Assembly (NCBI RefSeq): GCF_041740695.1
Contig: NZ_JBGSLK010000017.1
Coordinates: 1 to 64,000, forward strand
Source: Haliscomenobacter sp041740695
GTDB taxonomy: Bacteria > Bacteroidota > Bacteroidia > Chitinophagales > Saprospiraceae
Length of the DNA: 64,000 nucleotides
Reading direction: 5' to 3'
Shown: in pieces, positions 50,977 to 57,846 of the stretch
Position numbering within the stretch: the first letter of the stretch is position 1
How the letters are laid out: the number at the start of each line of letters is the position of its first letter
Made by a program: the position numbers and the translations under genes
The notes under the pieces: generated by a model
Database searches by the model: none
The model's input: the letters and a program-made list of their open reading frames with translations, nothing else
Told to the model about the DNA's origin: nothing

Positions 50977-51918
50977 ATGTACAAGCACAGCACCGAGGCT
51001 TTTGGGGCCTTTACCAAACACGTTTTGCGCAATGAATCAACGGGCCACCAACTGGCCATCTTGCCTGAATACGGCGCCATTGTCCTCGATTTACAATTGC
51101 ATGGAATTTCGATCTTGGATACGTACCAAACCCCACCGGAGGTCATCAACAACAGTTGGGCCAAGAATACTGTTTTGTACCCTTTTCCCAATCGCTTGAA
51201 GGACGGGATCTATAAAAGTGGAGGGCAAACCTATCGTTTCTTCGCTAATGAATCCCATACCAATACAGCGATCCATGGCTTTGGACAAAACAAACCCATG
51301 AAGGTGACCTTTTTGGAGGTGGATGAAACAAGTGCTGCCATTACCTGCTTGTACACTGATTATGGCACCCACGAGGCCTATCCTTTTCGGTTTAGTGTAG
51401 AAATGGCCTTTACGCTTTCTGATGAAAAGGGGTTCGAGCTTCAACTCACGATGCGCAACCACGATGAGCAGGTCATTCCCGCGGGTTTGGGTTGGCATCC
51501 TTACTTTGCACTTGGACCTAAGGCAGATACCTATCGTTTACAAATGCCGGAATGCCGCCTGGTGGGAAACGATGAACGGATGTTGCCTACCGGGAAAACC
51601 TACGAATACGATGATTTTAGTACCCTGAAGCCAGTTGGCATCACGGTATTGGACAATTGTTTTGAACTACCTGTACAAGAGGGCCGTGCCGAGACATTGG
51701 TACAAGCTGAAGCGGGCACCTTGCATTATTGGCAAGAGACTGGAGCAGGTAAATACAATTTCCTGCAAGTATTTATTCCTCCGCTGCGCCATTGTATTGC
51801 CCTGGAACCGATGACCTGTGCCCCAGACGCCTTTAACAACGGGATGGGCCTGGCGCAACTGGAACCGGGGGAGAAACTAAGCGGGCGTTTTGGTGTTTGG
51901 TTAGAAAAACAAGTGTAA
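50977..51918 (+). CDS. Aldose 1-epimerase (galactose mutarotase family)
   Basis: 313-residue enzyme of the mutarotase beta-sandwich fold, interconverting alpha and beta anomers of sugars. Recognisable blocks: YPFPNRLKDGIYKSGGQTYR, AIHGFGQNKPMKV with the active-site His, PAGLGWHPYFAL with the second His, and the C-terminal IALEPMTCAPDAFNNGMGLA with the catalytic Glu. The specificity may be for glucose, galactose or a glucose-6-phosphate-like compound. It lies downstream of the lipoprotein gene and may be co-transcribed with the small membrane protein gene that follows. Confidence 0.92.
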   Translation: MYKHSTEAFGAFTKHVLRNESTGHQLAILPEYGAIVLDLQLHGISILDTYQTPPEVINNSWAKNTVLYPFPNRLKDGIYKSGGQTYRFFANESHTNTAIHGFGQNKPMKVTFLEVDETSAAITCLYTDYGTHEAYPFRFSVEMAFTLSDEKGFELQLTMRNHDEQVIPAGLGWHPYFALGPKADTYRLQMPECRLVGNDERMLPTGKTYEYDDFSTLKPVGITVLDNCFELPVQEGRAETLVQAEAGTLHYWQETGAGKYNFLQVFIPPLRHCIALEPMTCAPDAFNNGMGLAQLEPGEKLSGRFGVWLEKQV

Positions 51919-51932
51919 AACACAAGAAGCAT

Positions 51933-52208
51933 ATGCGACAAATCCGCGCCATTGAAGTATTGCTCATCGAGGTGATTTTTTACCTGGGGCTATGGTTGCT
52001 CAACGATTATGTGGCCATGTACCTCAGTATGATCTTTGGCAGTATTTGTTTTTTCATCTTGCTGTTTACGGGTATTGCTGAATTGCTGGAGCGCTCCAAA
52101 GTGTCGCGGAAGTATTTCTGGTTTATGGCGATGTCCGCATTGGCACCGGTTGTGGCTGCGGCGATTTTCTTTTTGTTGGGTGGGGAAATGACTTGGAACA
52201 AACTCTAA
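51933..52208 (+). CDS. Small two- or three-helix membrane protein
   Basis: 91 residues from the ATG at 51933, 14 bp after the epimerase stop. Three hydrophobic segments: about 6-24 (IEVLLIEVIFYLGLWLLND), 26-47 (AMYLSMIFGSICFFILLFTG) and 65-85 (WFMAMSALAPVVAAAIFFLL). No conserved motif is recognised. Operon position suggests co-expression with the epimerase only. Confidence 0.7.
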   Translation: MRQIRAIEVLLIEVIFYLGLWLLNDYVAMYLSMIFGSICFFILLFTGIAELLERSKVSRKYFWFMAMSALAPVVAAAIFFLLGGEMTWNKL

Positions 52209-52209
52209 A

Positions 52210-52240
52210 GGGTTCCAGGGTTCCAAGTTCCATAGTTAGG
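52210..52240. repeat. GGTTCCAGGGTTCCA repeat, copy 1
   Basis: GGGTTCCAGGGTTCCAAGTT and CCATAGTTAGG starts 1 bp after the TAA stop at 52206-52208. An inverted relative lies at 53598-53633, so the pair flanks the TPR lipoprotein gene. Confidence 0.6.
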
Positions 52241-52315
52241 GACCTCCTAGTCTTGGAGTTTGCCTCTAAGTATTTGAAATGACAAAAAGCTAACTGTAGG
52301 CTTGATTACTCAAAT

Positions 52316-53239
52316 TTATCGACAATATTTCTTGATCAAGTCATAAGCCTCTACAACACCTAGTTCACCAGCTTTTCTCCAGTCTGTGCAAGCTGCTTCG
52401 AGGTTATTTGTATTCTTATAAAGGAAGCCACGATTCCAATAAGCGTCAAGGCTTTTAGGATTAATTTCAATAGCTTTGTTGTAGTCTTGCATTGCTCCTT
52501 CCTTATCACCCAAATATTGCTTTAATAAACCACGATTATTGTAAGCTTTAGCTATGTTAGAATCAAGTTCGATAGCTTTGTCGTAATCTTGTATTGCTCC
52601 TTGTTGATCACCTAGTTTTTCTTTTAGAGTGCCACGATTATAATAAGTATTCCCATCATTAGGGTTAATTTCTATAGCTTTATTGTAATCTTGCATTGCT
52701 CCTTGTTGATCACCTAAATTTTGCTTTAATAAACCACGATTATTATAGGCTGTATGATAATTAGGATCAAGTTCGATAGCTTTGTTGAAGTCTTGCATTG
52801 CGCCTTGTTTATCACCTAAAGCTTTCTTTAGACTAGCACGGTTGTTATAAGCTAAATCATAATTAGGATCAAGTTCGATAGCTTTATTATAGTCTTGCAT
52901 TGCTCCTTGTTGATCACCTAGCTCTTCCTTTAGACCGCCACGGTTATAATAATTCTTTCCATGATTAGGGGCAAGTTCGATGGCTTTGTTATAGTCTTGC
53001 ATGGCTCCCTGTTGGTCACCTAAATCTTCCTTTAATAAACCACGGTTATTATAAGCTACATCAATATTAGGATCAAGTTCGATAGCCTCGTTGTAATCCT
53101 GCATTGCCCCTTGCAGGTTGCCCTCTGCCGTTTTTTTACCTGCAGATTGAAATAATTTTTCTATTTTCTCTTCGGTATTTTGACAAGCAAAAATGAAAAA
53201 GAGGCCAAGAATAATGGCGAGGTTAAATTTCAGCAACAT
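52316..53239 (-). CDS. TPR lipoprotein
   Basis: 307 residues with a lipoprotein signal (Cys19 in FIFACQN) and seven near-identical 34-residue TPR units (core LGDQQGAMQDYNKAIELDPN, YNNRG) plus a final divergent unit ending YDLIKKYC. Strongly repetitive TPRs of this type form superhelical protein-binding scaffolds on the periplasmic face of the outer membrane. The gene is clearly more AT-rich than its neighbours and has repeats on both sides, so it may be a recent arrival or a recently expanded array. No partner is evident. Confidence 0.85.
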   Translation of the reverse strand: MLLKFNLAIILGLFFIFACQNTEEKIEKLFQSAGKKTAEGNLQGAMQDYNEAIELDPNIDVAYNNRGLLKEDLGDQQGAMQDYNKAIELAPNHGKNYYNRGGLKEELGDQQGAMQDYNKAIELDPNYDLAYNNRASLKKALGDKQGAMQDFNKAIELDPNYHTAYNNRGLLKQNLGDQQGAMQDYNKAIEINPNDGNTYYNRGTLKEKLGDQQGAIQDYDKAIELDSNIAKAYNNRGLLKQYLGDKEGAMQDYNKAIEINPKSLDAYWNRGFLYKNTNNLEAACTDWRKAGELGVVEAYDLIKKYCR

Positions 53240-53339
53240 GGTCTTTAGTTTGTTCTAATTCGAAGGTACCAATTTGTATGATTTTTTGTTGCAGACATTG
53301 GTGAAAATTTAATACCAAGCAACAAATCCTCATATTGGG

Positions 53340-53578
53340 CAGGGCTGTTAACTTCTATTTCTGAGGGGTAAAAGCCCCGCTAGGGGCGTGATGTGGGTAG
53401 AAAACAATTGCAGCAGGCCTTCTCAAAGTCCCGTAGGGACGTGATATGGGTATCCTTCGAGACAAAATACCCACATTTCGTCCCTACGGGACTCGGAAAA
53501 TCATGGATATCGCAATAAACTACCCATATTTCGCCCCTAGCGGGGCTTATCGCCATGTTCCAGAACTTAACAGCCCTG
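53340..53578. repeat. Nested inverted repeats (outer and inner palindromes)
   Basis: Outer arms begin CAGGGCTGTTAA (53340) and end TTAACAGCCCTG (53578) and include GCCCCGCTAGGGGCG (53374 on) matched by CGCCCCTAGCGGGGC (53532 on). The inner arms are AGTCCCGTAGGGACG (53428 on) and CGTCCCTACGGGACT (53479 on). Each GC palindrome is followed by a four-base spacer and a TGGGTA (or TACCCA) box, so the element is four copies of one unit arranged as two nested inverted pairs. Confidence 0.75.
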
Positions 53579-53597
53579 TCTATATTGGGGTTTCCAT

Positions 53598-53633
53598 AAC
53601 CCTGGAACTATGGAACGTGGAACCCTGGAACTT
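53598..53633. repeat. GGTTCCAGGGTTCCA repeat, copy 2 (inverted)
   Basis: AACCCTGGAACTATGGAACG followed by TGGAACCCTGGAACTT is the reverse complement of the family at 52210-52240. It lies within 5 bp of the stop of the NtrC-like gene (53638). Confidence 0.6.
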
Positions 53634-53637
53634 ACGA

Positions 53638-54822
53638 TTACACCCCCACCGGCGCACTTAAAGGCGCCACATAGCGCCCTACATCCTCGGCACTGATCTC
53701 CTGCCCACCCAGAATCACCAGCCGCTCCACCACATTCCTCAATTCCCGGATATTTCCAGTCCAGTTCAGGGATTGTAATTGGGTGATCGCTTCTTCGCTG
53801 ATGCCTTTGATGGGTGTACCATATTCGGTGCAAACGAGGTGGAGAAAATGTTCGACCAGGAGTGGAATGTCTTCGCGGCGGTCATTCAGCGCGGGTACAT
53901 CGATGACGATTACGGCCAGGCGGTGGTAAAGGTCTTCACGGAAATTGCCCTGGGCGATTTCCCGGCGCAAGTCCTTATTGGTAGCGGCTACCACCCGGAC
54001 ATTGACCGAAATTTCTTTTTCCCCACCTACACGGGTGACGCGGTTTTCTTGCAAGGCGCGCAGCACTTTGGCTTGGGCGGACAGACTCATGTCGCCAATT
54101 TCATCCAAAAACAGGGTGCCATTGTTGGCTTGTTCAAACTTGCCCAACTTTTGTTTGTGCGCCGAGGTGAAAGAGCCTTTTTCATGGCCGAATAGCTCAC
54201 TTTCGATGAGTTCAGAAGGGATGGCGGCGCAGTTGACCTCCACGATGGGGCCACTGGCGCGTTGGCTCAGTTCGTGCATCCAGCGGGCTACCAGTTCCTT
54301 GCCTGTGCCATTGGGTCCGGTGACCAATACGCGGGCTTCGGTAGGTGCTACTCTTTGGATGGTATCTTTGATGAATTGAATGCGTTCAGAACCGCCAATG
54401 ATGTCCTGGACCTGGCGGCCCGCTACTTTGCGGCGCAAGGTTTTGGTTTCGGTGACCAAATTGGACTTATCGAGGGCATTGCGGAGAGTGATGAGCAAGC
54501 GATTGAGATCGGGTGGCTTGCTGATGAAGTCGAAAGCGCCCCGTTTGACGGCCTCTACTGCGGTGTCGATGGTGGCGTGACCGGAGATCATGATCACTGG
54601 TGTATCAGGCACCAGCTCCTGCACCCGTTCGAGTGTTTCCATGCCATCCAGGTTGGGCATTTTGATGTCCATCAGGATGGCGTCGTAGGTTTGCTCTTTG
54701 AGCTTGGCCAGGCAGTCTAGCCCATCGACAGCTTCGCTAACCTTGAATTTTTCAAATTCAAGAATCTCGCGTAAAGCCCGGCGGATGCTGGCTTCGTCGT
54801 CTACAATCAGTATTTGGGTCAT
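53638..54822 (-). CDS. NtrC-like response regulator (receiver + AAA+), without Fis domain
   Basis: 394 residues: a receiver domain with Asp52 (ILMDIKMPNLDG) and an AAA+ domain with Walker A GPNGTGKE (169-176), Walker B TLFLDEIGD (236-244) and the arginine-finger region REDLYHRLAVI. The loop that contacts sigma-54, normally GAFTGA, reads GSFTSA (216-221). After the helical part (NWTGNIRELRNVVERLVILG) the protein ends at YVAPLSAPVGV, so the Fis-type helix-turn-helix is missing. From memory, Bacteroidota have a family of this length with the same loop. How it finds DNA is unclear. No kinase gene is adjacent. Confidence 0.92.
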   Translation of the reverse strand: MTQILIVDDEASIRRALREILEFEKFKVSEAVDGLDCLAKLKEQTYDAILMDIKMPNLDGMETLERVQELVPDTPVIMISGHATIDTAVEAVKRGAFDFISKPPDLNRLLITLRNALDKSNLVTETKTLRRKVAGRQVQDIIGGSERIQFIKDTIQRVAPTEARVLVTGPNGTGKELVARWMHELSQRASGPIVEVNCAAIPSELIESELFGHEKGSFTSAHKQKLGKFEQANNGTLFLDEIGDMSLSAQAKVLRALQENRVTRVGGEKEISVNVRVVAATNKDLRREIAQGNFREDLYHRLAVIVIDVPALNDRREDIPLLVEHFLHLVCTEYGTPIKGISEEAITQLQSLNWTGNIRELRNVVERLVILGGQEISAEDVGRYVAPLSAPVGV

Positions 54823-54903
54823 TAGTGAGCTACTGGTTTTTGATCAAAAACGTTTTCAGTAGCTCTATACGGATTGTAGCGAAAAAGGTTACGCGGAGAG
54901 GGA

Positions 54904-55030
54904 AAAAAGTTGAGAAGGTTGAGGGATGTTGAGAAGGTTTAGGCTGCCGCAGCAACTTTGACAAGGGCTCTGTCCAAGTCGCTCGCGGTAGCCTAAACCT
55001 TCTCAACCTCCTCAACCTCCTCAACTTTTT
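54904..55030. repeat. Inverted repeat of GTTGAGAAGG-type units
   Basis: The left arm 54904-54945 (AAAAAGTTGAGAAGGTTGAG and on) pairs with the right arm 54990-55030 with a few mismatches; each arm is made of short GTTGAGRAGG units. Two bases of the TAA stop of the YkuK-like gene (55029-55031) lie within the right arm. The loop contains CTGCCGCAGC. Confidence 0.75.
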
Positions 55031-55499
55031 AAGCTACTTTATCTGCGCAACTCGAACTTGCGAAAGCGTCCGGCTTGGCTTTGAACACAAAGCCCATCGA
55101 GAGAATGTAGCCCATGGCTTCTTTTAAAGCCATATTGGATTCGAAGTGCGGATCGGTATTGATGTCCGCGTGTACTTCCAGCTCTACGTCGTACTTGTCC
55201 AGCAAGTCGCAGAGGGCGTAAGCCACTTCAATCGATTTGGAAACTTCAAAAATCATCCGCTCGCGTAAGCTCATTTTGCGGTTTTCGCGGCTGTTTTGGA
55301 TGAACATGAAACCGCCTTTTTTTTCCCGCAGGAAAACGATGACCGTTGCATATTCCACATTACCACCGCGTACTTGCGAATCGGAACCGATGCACACTTT
55401 AAGTTTATGACCCAGTTCTTTTTCCCGGATGATCGTCTTTTCAACGGCATCCTTAATCGGAAGTTCGATTCGTTGACCATCTAATCTACGCCAACTCAT
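55029..55499 (-). CDS. Ribonuclease H-like YkuK family protein
   Basis: 156 residues of the YkuK/DUF458 family, predicted to have an RNase H-like fold. Matching blocks are LKVCIGSDSQVRGGNVEYAT, IVFLREKKGG, ENRKMSLRERMIFEVSKSIE and ELEVHADINTDPHFESNMAL, with acidic residues (Asp40, Asp115 and Asp119 or nearby) at the expected metal positions. Biochemical role is not established. Transcribed toward the NtrC-like gene, 206 bp away, with a large inverted repeat between. Confidence 0.85.
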   Translation of the reverse strand: MSWRRLDGQRIELPIKDAVEKTIIREKELGHKLKVCIGSDSQVRGGNVEYATVIVFLREKKGGFMFIQNSRENRKMSLRERMIFEVSKSIEVAYALCDLLDKYDVELEVHADINTDPHFESNMALKEAMGYILSMGFVFKAKPDAFASSSCADKVA

Positions 55500-55682
55500 G
55501 GTTTGTTGTATTTATTGGGTAATTTAGTAAATCATTGTTGTACAAAAGGATTCGTGCCAAAATTTAATCCTTTCTTCACGCAGAATTAACAAATCTTTGC
55601 TCCGAAAGGTTACCTCTAAAGCAGGATTTTAGAGCAATTGGTTCCCGTCTTTTGATCTTTTTTATTTATTTTGCTTTTTCTA

Positions 55683-56135
55683 ATGAAAAAATCAATGGAA
55701 GCGCAGCTTTTTGTCTACGGAACCCTGATGATTGGGGTGGAGTCCAGAATGGCTGGTTTGTTGCAGCGCAACAGCAAGTGGTTGGGATCAGCGTACATCT
55801 CCGGTGAGTTGTTCGACCTGGGCCGTTACCCTGGTGCGCAATGGATTCCCGAGCACCCTGCCAAGGTTTATGGACAAGTTTTTACGCTGGAAGACCCTGG
55901 GTTTTTAATGCCGTATCTGGACGAATACGAAGGAATTGATCCCCTGTTTCCCGAGGCTGGAGAATATGTGCGAAAGTTGGTTCCCACCTTTTTGGAAGAC
56001 ACAGGACAAACCATTGATACCTGGCTGTACCACTACAATTTCCCCACCGACCAACTGGTTCGCATCGAATCGGGTCGCTATCTGGATTATTATCGGCAGC
56101 AGCCAGCGCATTTGGAGTTTATCCGGACGGGGTAA
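55683..56135 (+). CDS. Gamma-glutamylcyclotransferase-like (AIG2/GGCT) protein
   Basis: 150 residues from the ATG at 55683; the ATG at 55695 (MEAQLFVYGTLM) is an equally good start. The substrate-loop motif VYGTLM and the acidic DEYEGID segment near residue 82 fit the GGCT fold, in which a Glu acts as general acid/base. Members cut gamma-glutamyl compounds or act on other amide substrates; the specificity is not predictable. It is convergent with the SusD gene, with a terminator between. Confidence 0.85.
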   Translation: MKKSMEAQLFVYGTLMIGVESRMAGLLQRNSKWLGSAYISGELFDLGRYPGAQWIPEHPAKVYGQVFTLEDPGFLMPYLDEYEGIDPLFPEAGEYVRKLVPTFLEDTGQTIDTWLYHYNFPTDQLVRIESGRYLDYYRQQPAHLEFIRTG

Positions 56136-56137
56136 AC

Positions 56138-56172
56138 AAAAAAAACGCCGCAGGCAAAAGGCCCACGGCGTT
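56138..56172 (-). terminator. Intrinsic terminator of the susCD operon
   Basis: Minus-strand stem AACGCCG (56172-56166) and CGGCGTT (56150-56144) with a GC-rich loop, followed by a run of T residues to 56138. It is 46 bp after the SusD stop. Confidence 0.85.
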
Positions 56173-56217
56173 GTTATATTCAATGGTATGATAAGGTTTT
56201 AGGGGTTTTTTATAGGC

Positions 56218-57783
56218 TTATTGGATGATCCACATTTTGCCGAAGAGGTCGTCATTGGTAAAGCTTTGACGAGTAACGGCTGCTTCTACGTTGGCTTTGT
56301 TGGTGTTGTATTCTGCGTTGGGGTACTTAAAGCGGAGTGGAATTTTGCCTTGGTTGCCAATCCCTACACCAGTCAAGAACGCAGGAATACCCGTGCGGCG
56401 CCAGTTGTAATAAGCTTGCAAACCAGAGCTTTGAGCCATGGCGAGGTAGTTCTGCTTCAGGATTTGAGCCAGACCATCGGCATTGTTACCCGCATACTTT
56501 ACCTTTGGCTGAGCCAGATAAGCTGTGAAATCAACGTTTACAGGGTAAGAGTTGAATTCGCCCAATTTTCCGCCCAATTTCAAGAAATCTACGTTGTTGA
56601 CACCATCCTTCAATCCGTAAAAACTCATTGAAGCCAGGATACCTTTGTTGTACCAGTCTTCAGCACTGCCAGTTGTGGCCCAACCACGGTTCAAACCTTC
56701 CGCGATGTTGAAACACATTTCCTGATACCCTACTTGAGTTACAGGCTCACCAGCATAAGTAGCATAGAAACGTTTGCGACTGATCAGCGAATATTCACCT
56801 TTTTGAGCATTAAAAGCCATGTCATCGAGGCCTTCACCAGTACTGGCACCTGCAAATGCATCGAAAGAAGTTGGATTAACGCCTGCCTTTACTTTCGCTT
56901 CAGCTGGTTCAGCAACGATGAATAGACGTGGGTCCTGGAATTCCTTCAGCAAGTCGATGTACAATTTGGAAGTATTTTCGCGCAAGGCGTCAAAACCGTA
57001 GTTGTTTGGGTTCTTGCGGTAGTAGAAACTAGGAATAGAACTACTTGGAATAAATACCAGGTTGTCGGCCATTCCGGTGAAAATTGGAAACTTGCTTGGG
57101 TTGCCTAGAATTTCAGCGAAACGTGCTTTGACTTTTAAATCAGCATCCGCTTCTTTTTTACTCAAGCTAAGCAGTACACGCAACTTGTAGCTGTTCACCA
57201 GTTTTTGCCATTTGGCCAAGTCTCCAGAATAGAACCAGTCTCCATCGGCTTTTTGACCACCTTTGGCAATCAATGAGGCCAAATCAGTGTTTGCTTCATC
57301 CAACCAATTCAATACTTGTACATAGATTTCCTTTTGAGTATTGTACACAGGAGCTTGGATGTCCAAACCTTGTAGTGCTTCGCTCAAAGGCAAGTCACCA
57401 AATTTTTGGGTCATGTTTACAAAATGGTACGCACGGAAAAACTTTCCAAGTGCAGAATAAGGGTTGACCGCAGCACCACCTGCTCTGGTTGCCTCTTCTT
57501 CCATTTTGATCACGTTCTTCAAACGCGTGTAATCGGTAGAGGCTGCACCAGACCAATATTCGTTGGTTCCGTAATAGTTGTAGTTGATGCACCAGTACTG
57601 GTTGTAGCGTTGTTCTTGCGTCCAGGCATTTTCCCACATGTTGTTCAGAACACCGTTCAGAATCAGGTTGGCAGGAGAGCCGGTAGCGCGGTTTGGATCG
57701 ATGTCCAGCTCGTCGAAATTACAGCTGCTGAAAACGGCTGTAAAGGCTAGCGCTGCAATAGCGAAAAATTTATTGAATTTCAT
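56218..57783 (-). CDS. SusD/RagB-family outer-membrane lipoprotein
   Basis: 521 residues; lipoprotein signal with Cys21 (FSSCNFDELDIDPN). The SusD-like fold of the second type is supported by the start LDIDPNRATGSPANLILNGV, TPR-like helices and the C-terminal YYNWRRTGIPAFLTG block. It works as the surface lid of the SusC channel encoded just upstream, 63 bp away, capturing an oligosaccharide, peptide or other ligand. No glycan-degrading enzymes are next to the pair, so the substrate is unknown. Confidence 0.93.
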   Translation of the reverse strand: MKFNKFFAIAALAFTAVFSSCNFDELDIDPNRATGSPANLILNGVLNNMWENAWTQEQRYNQYWCINYNYYGTNEYWSGAASTDYTRLKNVIKMEEEATRAGGAAVNPYSALGKFFRAYHFVNMTQKFGDLPLSEALQGLDIQAPVYNTQKEIYVQVLNWLDEANTDLASLIAKGGQKADGDWFYSGDLAKWQKLVNSYKLRVLLSLSKKEADADLKVKARFAEILGNPSKFPIFTGMADNLVFIPSSSIPSFYYRKNPNNYGFDALRENTSKLYIDLLKEFQDPRLFIVAEPAEAKVKAGVNPTSFDAFAGASTGEGLDDMAFNAQKGEYSLISRKRFYATYAGEPVTQVGYQEMCFNIAEGLNRGWATTGSAEDWYNKGILASMSFYGLKDGVNNVDFLKLGGKLGEFNSYPVNVDFTAYLAQPKVKYAGNNADGLAQILKQNYLAMAQSSGLQAYYNWRRTGIPAFLTGVGIGNQGKIPLRFKYPNAEYNTNKANVEAAVTRQSFTNDDLFGKMWIIQ

Positions 57784-57805
57784 TGCTTTTATTTTTTGAT
57801 GGCAT

Positions 57806-57833
57806 GTAGAGACGCACGGCCGTGCGTCTCTAC
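57806..57833. repeat. GTAGAGACG palindrome, copy 3 (perfect), between susC and susD
   Basis: Perfect 28-bp palindrome (GTAGAGACGCACGG and its complement). It lies 13 bp after the SusC stop and 22 bp before the SusD start codon, inside the operon, where it could act as an mRNA-stabilising or attenuating stem. Confidence 0.8.
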
Positions 57834-57846
57834 CAAACCAGAAATA

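Noticed and set aside
52400..53130. 102-bp periodicity as a DNA repeat array
   Set aside because: It is fully explained by 34-residue TPR units in one open frame.
57806..57833. Regulator operator between susC and susD
   Set aside because: The same palindrome occurs at three other sites unrelated in function, so a dispersed repeat explains it better.
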